A DNA stretch of 64,000 nucleotides, from assembly GCF_016862895.1 (NCBI RefSeq), contig NZ_BONV01000053.1, positions 22,304 to 86,303 of the forward strand. The letters run 5' to 3'. Below the pieces are notes generated by a model that was given only the letters and a program-made list of their open reading frames with translations, was not told the DNA's origin and did no database searches. The stretch is from Planotetraspora kaengkrachanensis. Lineage in GTDB: Bacteria > Actinomycetota > Actinomycetes > Streptosporangiales > Streptosporangiaceae. Position numbers and translations under genes: made by a program. Shown here piece by piece: positions 40,152-49,316 of this stretch (its first letter is position 1; every line of letters starts with the position of its first letter).

Positions 40152-41206
40152 GTGAGCCGAGCGAGCCCCAAGGCGCCGGTGCGGCAGGCGGGGGCGGCGG
40201 GCTGAGCCTGCGCTCGAGACTGTCGATCGCGTCCGCCGTCGCCGTCCTCCTGGCGGCGGTGGCGATCGTCTCCATCGTCCTCGCCCCGTCCGGCACGCCC
40301 GCGGCCGCCGGACCGCGATCCCCGGGACGTGAAGCCGGCGGTCCCGGCCTCACCCGTGCGGACGGCCCCCAGTTGCGGATGCTCGACAACGGGATGCTGG
40401 CCGCCGTCCCGCTCGGCGATCCCGGCGGACCCCGGACCGTCACCTCGCAGCGCTGCGACCGCGCGTACGCCGCGGCGGGCACGGTGGCCTGCCTCCGGCC
40501 GGCGAGCGCCCTCGGGGCCACCCGGCTGTCCGTGCTCGACGACGGCATGCGCGAGCTGCGGTCGATCGAGCTGACCGGCTTCCCCAACCGTCTGCGCGTG
40601 TCCGACAGCGGACGGATGATCGCCTGGACGTTGTTCGTCAGCGGCGACTCCTACGCGGGCGGGGAGTTCTCCACGCGGGCCGGGATCCTCGACACCCGCA
40701 CCGGCCGGCTGGCCACCTCGGTGGAGGAGTTCGCGGCCGTCGTCGACGGCCGGCCGTACCGGGCGGCGGACCTCAACGTGTGGGGCGTCACCTTCACCCG
40801 CGACGACAACCGGTTCTACGCCACCGTGGCGACGGCCGGGCACCGTTACCTGGCCGAGGGCGACTTCGCGGCGCGGACGCTCAGGACCCTGGCGGACGGC
40901 GTCGAGTGCCCCTCGCTCTCGCCGGACGGCACCCGGGTCGCGTTCAAGTCGGCCGTCGGAGGCGACCCGGCCAGGGGATGGCGGCTGTCGGTCCTCGACC
41001 TGGCGAGCAAGAGGGTGACCGCGACGGGAGAGACCCGCAGTGTGGACGACCAGGCGATCTGGCTCGACGATCGCACCGTCGCCTACGGGCTGCAGCGCAG
41101 CGACGGAGTCAACGACGTGTGGGCCGTGCCCGCCGACGGGACGGGGACGCCGCGGCTGCTGGTCCCCGGCGCCAACTCCCCGTCGATCGACCTGCCTGGA
41201 GCGTGA
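40148..41206 (+). CDS. Membrane-anchored beta-propeller-like (TolB-like) protein
   Basis: 352 residues. A Gly-rich cytoplasmic N-terminus, one transmembrane helix (SRLSIASAVAVLLAAVAIVSIVL, residues ~22-45) and an extracytoplasmic repeat domain. Blades such as LRVSDSGRMIAWTLFVSG, FTRDDNRFYATVATAG, LSPDGTRVAFKSAVGG and VWAVPADGTGTPRLLVPG show the (S/D)PDGxxVAF pattern of TolB/WD40-like propellers. No catalytic motif. Its start overlaps the MFS stop. Perhaps a binding partner of the transporter. Confidence 0.7.
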   Translation: MSEPSEPQGAGAAGGGGGLSLRSRLSIASAVAVLLAAVAIVSIVLAPSGTPAAAGPRSPGREAGGPGLTRADGPQLRMLDNGMLAAVPLGDPGGPRTVTSQRCDRAYAAAGTVACLRPASALGATRLSVLDDGMRELRSIELTGFPNRLRVSDSGRMIAWTLFVSGDSYAGGEFSTRAGILDTRTGRLATSVEEFAAVVDGRPYRAADLNVWGVTFTRDDNRFYATVATAGHRYLAEGDFAARTLRTLADGVECPSLSPDGTRVAFKSAVGGDPARGWRLSVLDLASKRVTATGETRSVDDQAIWLDDRTVAYGLQRSDGVNDVWAVPADGTGTPRLLVPGANSPSIDLPGA

Positions 41207-41419
41207 GCGACGACAGCCCATGCGATCAATCACCGTCTGAGCGCTATGCTGCCGCTCGGCATGCGTTGAGCACATATGTAGCAATAGGTGCTTGGACCGC
41301 TCCCATCTCACTATCAACAGGTGATTGCACTGAGTGCATCCGATGCGGCGCCGGGTCGGGCGCCCGGCTTCGGCAGCCCGGTGGTTCCACAGGGAAACGT
41401 CCTCGTGGACGGGCCGGTC

Positions 41420-43501
41420 ATGACATCCCCCGCTGTGCCGGCTGGGCACGCGGCTGAAGGGGAACCGCGGTCGAGCCGGTTCCGAGGCGACATCGAAGGT
41501 CTCCGTGCGGTCGCCGTCGGGCTGGTGTTGCTCTACCACGCCGGTCTGCCGTTCATCCACGGCGGATTCGTCGGGGTCGACGTGTTCTTCGTCATCTCGG
41601 GATTCCTGATCACCACCCAGCTCCTGTCCGAGGTGGACCGGACGGGCACCGTCTCACTCGTACGGTTCTACGCCCGGCGAGCCAAGCGGTTGTTGCCGGC
41701 CGCCGGGGTCGTTCTGGTGGTCACCGCTCTGCTGACGTGGTGGTTCATCCCGGACACCCGGTGGAAGGAGATCGGCGGCGACATCGCCGGCTCGGCGCTG
41801 TATGTGGTGAACTGGCGCCTGGCGGCACGTTCGGTGGACTACCTGGCGGAGGACGCCCAGCCTTCTCCCGTTCAGCACTTCTGGTCGCTGGCGGTGGAGG
41901 AGCAGTACTACCTGGTGTGGCCGTTGCTGATCCTCCTCGCGGTCCTCGCGGCGAAGATGATCAAAAACCGGACACGGCCCGCGTTGTGGACCGGACTGCT
42001 CCTGGTGATGGTTCCGTCCTTCGCCTGGTCGCTGATCGAGACGGCGCAGACTCCGGCGAGCGCCTTCTTCGTCACGACCACGCGGATGTGGGAACTCGGC
42101 GTCGGTGCGGCCGTGGCTCTCGCCGCGGGCGCCTGCGCACGCCTGCCCCGGATGGCGGCCGTCGTCTTCGGATGGGCCGGGCTGGCGGCGATCGCGGTGT
42201 CGGGGTTGTTCTACACCGAGGACATCGCGTGGCCGGGATACGCCGCCGCGTTGCCTGTGATCGGTGCCGCCGCCGTCATCGCGGCCGGGTTCGCGGTCAC
42301 CAGGGGCGGGCCCGCGTCGCTGCTCGGCGTGAGACCGATGCGGTGGATCGGCGGCCTGTCGTACTCGTTGTATCTGTGGCACTGGCCGCTGATCGTGGTC
42401 TCGACCGTCTATTTCGACGGATTGTCCTCCTACGAGGGTCTCGCCGTGGTTGCCGTGTCGGTCGTGCCGGCGTGGCTGACCTACCGCACGGTCGAAAGCG
42501 GCTTCCGGCATTCCGCGGCGGTCTCGCGATCCACGAGGCTCGCCCTGAGCCTGGGGGCCAACTTCACCCTCATCGGCGTGGCCGCGGGGATCGTCCTGGT
42601 GCTCCTCGTCCCAGCGGTCGAGGCGCCCGGCGCGAAGACCGCGCTCGGCGCCGCGGCGCTGCGCGACGACCCGCGAGGAGATCCCGCCGGGGCCGTCGTG
42701 GACCGGGTCGACTGGATGACGCCGGATCCCGCCCGGGCCACGGCCGACCTTCCGCCGACGTATGCGGACAAGTGTCATCAGCAGACCGGCAAGTCGGAGG
42801 TGATCACCTGCCGGTACGGCGATCCCAAGGGCCGGATCACCGTGGCGGTCGTCGGCGACTCCAAGATCTCCCAGTGGGTGTCCGCCCTGCAGCCGCTCGC
42901 CGAGCAGAACGGCTGGCAGCTGGTGACCTACCTCAAGTCCGCGTGCAGCTTCTCCACGGCCGTCATCGAGACCGACGGTCCGGCCTGCCGCGCCTGGGGG
43001 GCCAATGTCCTCAAACGGCTTCAGGCCGACCCGCCGGACTGGGTGGTCACCTCGCAGGTCGGCACACAGGCGCGTGACGCCGACGGGAAGTACACCGAGG
43101 CGGCCATGGTCGCCGGGCTCCGGGACGTTTGGGGTCGCGTGCGGGCCATGGGCTCCAAGGTCATTGTCATCGCCAACAATCCCCATCCCGGGCAGAACGT
43201 GTACGAGTGCGTGGCCAAGAACCCCGACAAACTGTCCGCCTGTTCGTTCGACCGCAAGGCGTACGACAGCAGTTCGGCCGTCACGCAGCACACCGCGGCC
43301 AAGGGTATGAAGGGCGTCGAGGTCGTCGATCTCTTCGACGCCATCTGCCCGGCCGAACGCTGCCCCGCCGTGATCGGCAACGTGCTCATGTACCGCCAGG
43401 GCTCGCACCTCACCGGCACCTACATCAGATCGATGACCCCACGGCTCGCCAAGGCTCTGACCAAGGCACATCTGCGCGCCACGTACCAGAAGGAGGGGTG
43501 A
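41420..43501 (+). CDS. OafA-like acyltransferase with C-terminal SGNH domain
   Basis: About 693 residues. The N-terminal acyltransferase-3 domain (~10 TM helices) starts with RGDIEGLRAVAVGLVLLYHAGL and has FVISGFLI and FWSLAVEEQYYLVWPLL; the conserved His follows LLY. The C-terminal SGNH domain (from ~residue 450) has VVGDSKISQWV (GDS, catalytic Ser) and a final MYRQGSHLTGTY. The Asp that normally precedes the His by three residues is absent (RQGSH), which is odd. Typical role: O-acetylation of a cell-surface glycan. The start is uncertain (ATG 41420, or GTG at 41288). Confidence 0.78.
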   Translation: MTSPAVPAGHAAEGEPRSSRFRGDIEGLRAVAVGLVLLYHAGLPFIHGGFVGVDVFFVISGFLITTQLLSEVDRTGTVSLVRFYARRAKRLLPAAGVVLVVTALLTWWFIPDTRWKEIGGDIAGSALYVVNWRLAARSVDYLAEDAQPSPVQHFWSLAVEEQYYLVWPLLILLAVLAAKMIKNRTRPALWTGLLLVMVPSFAWSLIETAQTPASAFFVTTTRMWELGVGAAVALAAGACARLPRMAAVVFGWAGLAAIAVSGLFYTEDIAWPGYAAALPVIGAAAVIAAGFAVTRGGPASLLGVRPMRWIGGLSYSLYLWHWPLIVVSTVYFDGLSSYEGLAVVAVSVVPAWLTYRTVESGFRHSAAVSRSTRLALSLGANFTLIGVAAGIVLVLLVPAVEAPGAKTALGAAALRDDPRGDPAGAVVDRVDWMTPDPARATADLPPTYADKCHQQTGKSEVITCRYGDPKGRITVAVVGDSKISQWVSALQPLAEQNGWQLVTYLKSACSFSTAVIETDGPACRAWGANVLKRLQADPPDWVVTSQVGTQARDADGKYTEAAMVAGLRDVWGRVRAMGSKVIVIANNPHPGQNVYECVAKNPDKLSACSFDRKAYDSSSAVTQHTAAKGMKGVEVVDLFDAICPAERCPAVIGNVLMYRQGSHLTGTYIRSMTPRLAKALTKAHLRATYQKEG

Positions 43502-43516
43502 CCCGGGAGGGGCCGC

Positions 43517-43545
43517 GCGTGACGCGCTCAGGGAGCGCGTCACGC
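43517..43545. terminator. 13-bp perfect hairpin terminator
   Basis: GCGTGACGCGCTC (43517-43529), loop of 3, and GAGCGCGTCACGC (43533-43545), starting 15 bases after the acyltransferase stop. No U tract. Confidence 0.7.
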
Positions 43546-43580
43546 CCTCAGGAAACCCTTCGAACAGGTCCGGCGGAGCA

Positions 43581-43609
43581 TTGCACGGCCCGATCAGCGG
43601 GCGTACCTT
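43581..43609 (+). promoter_or_regulatory. Promoter of a probably leaderless gene
   Basis: TTGCAC (43581-43586), a 17-base spacer, and TACCTT (43604-43609). The ATG at 43616 lies 7 bases past the -10, which leaves no room for a ribosome site. Confidence 0.55.
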
Positions 43610-43615
43610 CCAGCC

Positions 43616-43909
43616 ATGGACGTCATCCATCAGGAACGTGTGGCGTGGGAAGGCGCACGCGCCTTCGTTGCCGCGTCCGGCGCTGACGCCTACTGGTGGC
43701 TCAGCGAGATGATCGAGTCGGACCTCGGCCGCACCTACCAGGTCTGCCTCGCCGCGACGCGGGCGCGCCTTGAGCGCGAAGAGGCGTCGCTCGCCGAGAT
43801 CGGTGCGTGGCGGGTGCGACTGGAGGACCTGCTCCGGGTCCGTCCCGACGTGCAGCCGGCCCTGTCCCGGCTGGTCGCAGAGACCTCCGCCCGGCTGGGC
43901 CCCCACTGA
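43616..43909 (+). CDS. Small helical hypothetical protein
   Basis: 97 residues, no signal peptide, mostly helical and amphipathic: ERVAWEGARAFVAASGADAYWWLSEMIES, then RTYQVCLAATRARLEREEASLAEIGAWRVRLEDLLRVRPDVQPALSRLVAETSARLG. Not recognised. It stands alone behind its own promoter and is probably translated from a leaderless mRNA. Confidence 0.5.
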   Translation: MDVIHQERVAWEGARAFVAASGADAYWWLSEMIESDLGRTYQVCLAATRARLEREEASLAEIGAWRVRLEDLLRVRPDVQPALSRLVAETSARLGPH

Positions 43910-44082
43910 CGGCCGAAGGGCGGCCCTTGGCGGAAACCTTGCGGGTCACTGAGCGGGCACGGCCGGGATGCACGGCCGCCGGACGATACGTTGGCCGGTG
44001 AACGGGCGTTTTGTCCGTCACCCGTACCGGGCGTGGCCGCCTGCCGCGCGCGCGGTCGTCCCGAGCGCACCCAGGAGCACGC

Positions 44083-44547
44083 ATGACTCGCCCTCCGGTC
44101 CCTCCCTTCACCCATGAGACGGCCGTCGAGAAGGTCCGCCTGGCGGAGGACGCCTGGAACTCGCGCGATCCGGAGAAGGTGGCGCTCGGCTACACGACGG
44201 ACAGTCGCTGGCGGAACCGCTCCGAGTTCCTCACCGGCCGAGATGAGATCGTCGCGTTCCTGAGCCGCAAGTGGTCCAGGGAGATCGAGTACCGGCTGAT
44301 CAAGGAGTTGTGGGCCTTCGGCGGCAACCGCATCGCCGTGCGGTTCGCCTACGAGTGCCACGACGACAGCGGCAACTGGTTCCGCTCCTACGGCAACGAG
44401 AACTGGGAGTTCGACGAACTGGGCCTCATGCGCGTACGGCTGGCCAGCATCAACGACCTGCCCATCGAGGAGTCCGAGCGCGCCTGTCACTGGCCTCTCG
44501 GCCGCCGGCCAGACGACCATCCCGGGCTGTCCGACCTGGGCTTCTGA
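44083..44547 (+). CDS. DUF1348 (nuclear transport factor 2-like) family protein
   Basis: 154 residues: [69 protein letters not shown] is the hallmark of the DUF1348 group, an NTF2-like cone fold. Most members are uncharacterised. Ends [11 protein letters not shown], as usual for the family. The ATG at 44083 follows CCAGGAGC. Single cytosolic gene, convergent with the MBL gene. Confidence 0.85.
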   Translation: MTRPPVPPFTHETAVEKVRLAEDAWNSRDPEKVALGYTTDSRWRNRSEFLTGRDEIVAFLSRKWSREIEYRLIKELWAFGGNRIAVRFAYECHDDSGNWFRSYGNENWEFDELGLMRVRLASINDLPIEESERACHWPLGRRPDDHPGLSDLGF

Positions 44548-44591
44548 CCTGAGCTCTGACCTGGGTCCTGCCGGGGCCTCCGATCGGCCGG

Positions 44592-45410
44592 TCACTCGGG
44601 CGGGGCGTCGTCCAGGGCGAAGTCGAGATAGCGCTCCGCCGACCGGCGGACGGCCTCCGAGCCGTCCGTCCGCACCACGTGCCGCCACCACGCGCCGTAG
44701 ACCTGGTCGAACGGGTACCGCTCCAGCAGCGACAGGGCCCGGCGCACCGTGCGTGGCCGCTCCGGGATGAGGTTCGGGTAGCTGTACATGAAGCCCACCC
44801 AGCGGCGGTCCTTGACGACCTGCAGGATGTCGCCGGAGAACAGCGCACCCACGCTTCCCGGGGCGTCGCGCCAGTGCAGCACCTGCCCGCCCGCGAAGTG
44901 GACGCCCGCGTTGACGAGGGTGAGGCCCTCGCCGATCTCGTGGGTGTCGCCCTCCCAGAAGACGACCGAGTCGTCGGGGCGCGCAACCCATTCGCGGTCG
45001 AGCGCGTGGATGTAGACAGGTGCGCCGAAGGCGTGGGCCCAGTCGACCATCGTGCCGTAGTAGTGCGGGTGGCTGATCGCGATCGCGCTGACCCCGCCGA
45101 GGTCGCGCACCTGCCGGATGACGTCGTCGTCGAGGTGGGTCACCATGTCCCACAAAACGTTTCCGGCAGGCGTCCGGACGAGCAGCGCCCGCTGGCCGAT
45201 CCCGGTGGCCGGTTCCGTTCCGATGCCGACGACGCCCGGGCCCTCCTCCTCGATTCGCGCGCGATGACCCGCTCGGCGCAACTCGTCGAGGGAGGTCCAT
45301 CGCTGGCCGTCCCAGCCGACGTACTGCCGCTCGTCCTCGCAGATCGGGCAGTCCTCGCGGGGAGCGGCGTACTGAACGCCGCAGGTCAGGCAGATGGGCA
45401 GGTCGTTCAT
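44592..45410 (-). CDS. MBL-fold hydrolase with N-terminal zinc-ribbon
   Basis: 272 residues. The N-terminal CLTCGVQYAAPREDCPIC gives two CxxC knuckles (residues ~7-25). The rest is a metallo-beta-lactamase fold: ISHPHYYGTM in place of the HxHxDH motif, GEGLTLVNAGVHFAGGQVLHW and ALFSGDILQV. The HPHYYG variant lacks the usual Asp-His pair, so metal content may differ. No pathway is evident. Start at 45410 (AGGAGAGAG). Confidence 0.75.
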   Translation of the reverse strand: MNDLPICLTCGVQYAAPREDCPICEDERQYVGWDGQRWTSLDELRRAGHRARIEEEGPGVVGIGTEPATGIGQRALLVRTPAGNVLWDMVTHLDDDVIRQVRDLGGVSAIAISHPHYYGTMVDWAHAFGAPVYIHALDREWVARPDDSVVFWEGDTHEIGEGLTLVNAGVHFAGGQVLHWRDAPGSVGALFSGDILQVVKDRRWVGFMYSYPNLIPERPRTVRRALSLLERYPFDQVYGAWWRHVVRTDGSEAVRRSAERYLDFALDDAPPE

Positions 45411-45609
45411 CGGCGCTCTCTCCTCATGGTGACGCTGAGTGACCGGCGGCGCTTCCCGTGATCTCGGCTTGGCCTCGGCGAGGCCCGCCAAAGCTGATCA
45501 AATCAGGCTTAGTCATATCATTACGCACTTCGCATTGCGTGTCTGAATTGTCACGTTATGTAATCGCATGGGCGATGAGTCAGACCTACCTGGCTCGAAG
45601 GAGAACACT

Positions 45610-46317
45610 ATGACGTTCACGACGATGAACCCGACGTCCATGGCCATGCCGCTGGGATTCGGATCCCAGCAGTTCTCTCCTCAGCACTTCAACCAGATGT
45701 CCCCGGCATCCTCGATCCACGCGCCGCATCTGCAGGCGCTTCAGCAGCTCCAGGTCCTGCAGCAGGTACAGGCCCTCCAGCAGGCACACGCCCAGGCTCA
45801 GGCCCTCCAGCAGGCTCAGGTTCAGGCTCAGGCCCTGCAGCAGGCCCAGGCTCTGCAGCAGATGTCGCCCCTCGGGGCGATGGTGCCGCAGGACCAGCAG
45901 ATCCTGCCTCAGGAGCACGTTCTGAGCCCCGCCACCTTCTGGAACAAGGTCGCTCACATCGGCGCCCGGCACGGCGCCGCGGTCGTCAGGCAGATCCTCG
46001 ACGGCATCCAGGTCCAGCAGGTGGCCGCTCAGCAGGCGGCCTTCCAGCAGCTCGGCCAGATGTCGCCATTCCAGCAGGCCGCCCAGCAGCAGGCGGTCCA
46101 GCAGGCGGTCCAGCAGGCCGCTCAGCAGGCGGCCTTGGCGTTCGGCCAGGTCCAGCCGTTCCAGCAGCAGCCGGGCCAGGCCGTCCCGCACCACCTGCAG
46201 CAGCAGATGCCGGTGGCGTTCGGCCAGGCGCAGCACCAGCTGCAGCCTCTGGGGTTCGGCCAGGTCGGCCAGATGTCCCAGCAGCAGGTACCGGTGGCCG
46301 CCGGCTCCGGGTTCTGA
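45610..46317 (+). CDS. Glutamine-rich low-complexity protein
   Basis: 235 residues, very rich in Gln. Residues ~40-85 are short repeats of QALQQ/QAQALQQA, and the second half has QQAVQQAVQQAAQQA, QPFQQQPGQ and FGQVGQMSQQQ. Only one segment is ordinary: LSPATFWNKVAHIGARHGAAVVRQILDGIQ (~100-130), predicted helical. No signal peptide. The composition is prion-like and may aggregate or phase-separate. ATG with GAAGGAGAA. It lies 17 bases upstream of the next gene; subtilase gene two positions downstream. Function unknown. Confidence 0.6.
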   Translation: MTFTTMNPTSMAMPLGFGSQQFSPQHFNQMSPASSIHAPHLQALQQLQVLQQVQALQQAHAQAQALQQAQVQAQALQQAQALQQMSPLGAMVPQDQQILPQEHVLSPATFWNKVAHIGARHGAAVVRQILDGIQVQQVAAQQAAFQQLGQMSPFQQAAQQQAVQQAVQQAAQQAALAFGQVQPFQQQPGQAVPHHLQQQMPVAFGQAQHQLQPLGFGQVGQMSQQQVPVAAGSGF

Positions 46318-46333
46318 GCGGGAGGACACGAAG

Positions 46334-46672
46334 GTGGACTCGATCGGTGAGGGGCCGCTTCGGCCCGGCGCCGGCTCGGGTGGCACGGGTGCGGCCTCGG
46401 GCCCGGCGATGACGCCGGGTCCGGGGTCGCCCGGACCATCCGGCCTCCTGCAGGTGCATTGCGCCATGAGCCTGCAGCAGCTCTACGGCTGGTTGCAGAC
46501 GACCGTTCCGCAGGCGCCGCAGGTCGCCGGGGTCGTCCCCCTGGTCGTGCGCGCGGTGCAGCTCTACCGCACCGGGGAGCACGAGGCGTGCGTGGCGCAG
46601 ATCCAGTCGGTGCTCGACAGCATCAACGCCGGTCACTGGTCCGCCGCTCCGGTGACCCGGCCGATCGCCTGA
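46334..46672 (+). CDS. Small helical protein between Gln-rich and subtilase genes
   Basis: 112 residues. Residues 1-38 are Gly/Pro/Ser-rich; then HCAMSLQQLYGWLQTTVPQAPQVAGVVPLVVRAVQLYRTGEHEACVAQIQSVLDSINAG, helical with a TPR-like final pair. No signal peptide. The GTG at 46334 follows GGGAGGA. Tightly placed between the Gln-rich and protease genes; it probably belongs to the same operon. Not recognised. Confidence 0.55.
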   Translation: MDSIGEGPLRPGAGSGGTGAASGPAMTPGPGSPGPSGLLQVHCAMSLQQLYGWLQTTVPQAPQVAGVVPLVVRAVQLYRTGEHEACVAQIQSVLDSINAGHWSAAPVTRPIA

Positions 46673-46734
46673 CCTCGGCCGAGCCGTGGAGTGCGGCCAG
46701 TAGACCAGCCTGAGCTGGGGAAAGTCGGGACGCA

Positions 46735-48951
46735 GTGACCAGTGACGACAAGCCCAAGAACGGAAGCGGGCAGTCGCGCCCGACGGGTGCGAACCGGTCG
46801 CGGCAGACGTCGCGGCAGGGCCCCCAGCCGGTGCTGCCGCGCCCGCTGCGGTACATGGTCGCGCTGCCGCCGCCCCAGGCCCGCTCACAGGAGGGAGCGG
46901 GCCCGGTTCCCGACGCCGACGGGCTGCTGCGGCTGCTCGAGGGCGATCCCGACGTGGGCGTGCGCCGACGGCTTCCGGCGAGGTCAGGCGAGCCGGGCGC
47001 GGCGGGCCGGTCCTTTCCCTCCGTCGTGGTCGCCGACATGACCGCCGAGCACGCGGACGAACTGCGGCGGCGGTTTCCCGAGCTGCACATCGAACGCGAC
47101 CGGCTGCTGACCTACAGCGAGGTGCCGGTGCCGCCCCGCAGGAGGAGGCCGGCGCCGGCCGCGCCGCCTCTGGGGATCGAGAGCACCTTCGCCTTCCTGG
47201 TGCGCGACTCCGCGGGCGCGCCGGTGCCGGGCGCCGTCGTCGTGCTGAGCGGATCCGGCCTGCCCGCGCAGGCGGTGACCGGCCCGGACGGCCGCGCCAC
47301 GGTCACGATGGCGGGTGAGACGGCTGAGTCGATCGTCAGCGTGCTCGTCGCCCCGCGATCGGGCCACTGGAGCGTGTACGTGGAGCGGCCGGCCCTGTCG
47401 TCGAGCCGCGAGAACCTGATCGAGCCTGCGATGTTGTCCGAAGGCGTCGAGGGACTCCCCGGACGGCAGATCTTCGGCTGGGGACAGACGGCGATGGATC
47501 TCGACCGCCTCCCGCGCGCTCTCAGGGGCGCGGGGGTCAAGATCGCGATTATCGACTCCGGGGCCGCGACCGAGCATCCCGATCTCCTCGGTCAGGTGAC
47601 GTGCGGAATCGATCTGGCGGGCGGGAAGCCGGACGGCTGGACGGACGACGGCGCCCATCACGGCTCCCACTGCGCCGGGATCATCGCGGGCGGGGACGAC
47701 GGCCGGGGGATCGTGGGATTCGCCGCCGAGGCCGAGGTCCACGCCTGCAAGATCTTCCCCGGCGGCCGGTTCAGCGACCTCATCGAGGCGCTCGACTACT
47801 GCATCGACCAGCGGATCGACGTGGTGAATCTCAGCCTCGGCAGCCGCCATCCCTCGCGGCTCGTCGCCGCGAAGATCGACGAGGCGCGCCGGGCGGGGGT
47901 GGCGTGCGTCGTCGCCGCCGGCAGTGACGGCGGCTCCGTGTGCTTCCCCGGAACCCTGCCGACCGTGCTGACGGTGGCCGCGATCGGGAGAGTGGGGACG
48001 TTCCCCGACGGCACCGGACACGCGGCCGAGGTCAGGGGACCGGTGACGGGGGAGGGCTACTTCTCGCCCCTGTTCACCTGCCGCGGACCCGAGGTGGACG
48101 TGTGCGCACCCGGCGTCGCCGTGACATCGTGCGTCCCTCCGGGGGCCTACGCGGCCTGGGACGGCACGTCCATGGCCGCGCCGCACGTCACCGGGCTGGC
48201 CGCGCTCGTGCTCGCCCACCACGACGACTTCCGGTACGCGTACGTCCGGCGGGACGCCCGCCGCGTCGATCGGCTCTTCCACGTCATCAGGTCCAGCTGC
48301 CAGGCGCTCGACCTGGGTGATCCGTACCGGACGGGGGCCGGCCTGCCGAATGTGCTGCGGGCTCTGGGCCCGGCGCTCACCCAGGTGACGCCGCAGCCGG
48401 AGGAGGTGCGGCGGTGGTCGGGCGAACTGACCGCCGAGATGGTCCTCGCCGGGCTGACCGCGCCCGGCCGGAATCCGGTGGGCCCGAACCAGGTGGGCCC
48501 GAACCAGGCGGGCGAAGTTCAGGACGGCGGGACCGGGCAGCCCCTGGCGGCCGGTGCCGGTGCCGCGCCTGGTACCGCGCCGATGAACGGCTACGCCTCG
48601 CAGGACGGCCATGCCTCACCGGACGGCTACGCGCCGCCGGACGGCATGGCCGTCATGAACGGCCCCCTGCAGATGGACGGGATCATGCCCGCCAACGGCC
48701 TCACCACCGCCGACCGGCCCGGGCATGCTCCCGGCGGCCCGGCGGTCCCGAGCGGCCTGGCGGCCTCGAACGGCTCGGATCCGGCGGGGGTGAGCGCCAC
48801 GACGGGGACGCCGTGCGACGGCGTTCCCGGCGGATCCGCGGCGCCGGGGGGTGGCGCACCGGACGGGCAGGCCGCGCTCGCGTGGCTGACCAGGGAGATG
48901 GGCGCAGCCGGACTGATCACCGGCCGGCGGCCCGCCGACCCGCTCCCATGA
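46735..48951 (+). CDS. Subtilase (S8) family serine protease without signal peptide
   Basis: 738 residues. No signal peptide; Arg/Pro-rich N-terminus. Residues ~150-215 look like a transthyretin-like/carboxypeptidase-regulatory beta domain (SAGAPVPGAVVVLSGSG). The S8 domain has AIIDSG (Asp274), HHGSHCAG (His309) and DGTSMAAPHVTG (Ser479). The usual oxyanion Asn (AAGN) reads AAGSDGG, so the catalytic mechanism may be altered. The last ~150 residues are low-complexity (VGPNQVGPNQAG, DGYAPPDGMAVMNG). The reading favours a cytosolic or non-classically exported protease. Confidence 0.75.
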   Translation: MTSDDKPKNGSGQSRPTGANRSRQTSRQGPQPVLPRPLRYMVALPPPQARSQEGAGPVPDADGLLRLLEGDPDVGVRRRLPARSGEPGAAGRSFPSVVVADMTAEHADELRRRFPELHIERDRLLTYSEVPVPPRRRRPAPAAPPLGIESTFAFLVRDSAGAPVPGAVVVLSGSGLPAQAVTGPDGRATVTMAGETAESIVSVLVAPRSGHWSVYVERPALSSSRENLIEPAMLSEGVEGLPGRQIFGWGQTAMDLDRLPRALRGAGVKIAIIDSGAATEHPDLLGQVTCGIDLAGGKPDGWTDDGAHHGSHCAGIIAGGDDGRGIVGFAAEAEVHACKIFPGGRFSDLIEALDYCIDQRIDVVNLSLGSRHPSRLVAAKIDEARRAGVACVVAAGSDGGSVCFPGTLPTVLTVAAIGRVGTFPDGTGHAAEVRGPVTGEGYFSPLFTCRGPEVDVCAPGVAVTSCVPPGAYAAWDGTSMAAPHVTGLAALVLAHHDDFRYAYVRRDARRVDRLFHVIRSSCQALDLGDPYRTGAGLPNVLRALGPALTQVTPQPEEVRRWSGELTAEMVLAGLTAPGRNPVGPNQVGPNQAGEVQDGGTGQPLAAGAGAAPGTAPMNGYASQDGHASPDGYAPPDGMAVMNGPLQMDGIMPANGLTTADRPGHAPGGPAVPSGLAASNGSDPAGVSATTGTPCDGVPGGSAAPGGGAPDGQAALAWLTREMGAAGLITGRRPADPLP

Positions 48952-48995
48952 GCATGCCGCCCATGACTGAACCTGCCGCCCACGACGGGAGGCCG

Positions 48996-49268
48996 TCAGC
49001 GGCGCCCGCGCGACGTCATTCCGGCCATCTGGGCCACGTCCTCGGCTCCGTCGCCGATCAGCTTCGCGGCCAGATCCGACAACGCCCGGCCCACGGCGAG
49101 CTCGTCACCGATCTCCGGCACCGGGCGGTCGGTGGGATTGCGACGGGCATGGGCGACGCTCTCGTGCCTGCGTCCCGCGTCGGTGTACAGCACAGCGGTC
49201 GCGGTGGTGACGTCGTCGTTCTCGTCCTCCGTCAGGAAGACCTCCACCGTCCATCGCTTGGTTTCCAT
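48996..49268 (-). CDS. DUF1876 (dsRBD-like) stress protein
   Basis: About 90 residues: METKRWTVEVFLTEDENDDVTTATAVLYTDAGRRHESVAHARRNPTDRPVPEIGDELAVGRALSDLAAKLIG. This is the DUF1876 fold seen in Rv2632c-like proteins of the dormancy regulon. It resembles a dsRNA-binding alpha/beta fold; the partner is unknown. ATG at 49268 with GGGGGTG upstream. Divergent from the universal stress protein gene, with a DevR-like box between them. Confidence 0.8.
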   Translation of the reverse strand: METKRWTVEVFLTEDENDDVTTATAVLYTDAGRRHESVAHARRNPTDRPVPEIGDELAVGRALSDLAAKLIGDGAEDVAQMAGMTSRGRR

Positions 49269-49316
49269 GGCGAACACCCCCGATTCAGCATCTCTCCGAG
49301 GTGGCGGCGGCCGGAA

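Noticed and set aside
41654..43906. A 750-codon minus-strand frame
   Set aside because: Antisense to the acyltransferase gene; composition is typical of antisense GC-rich frames.
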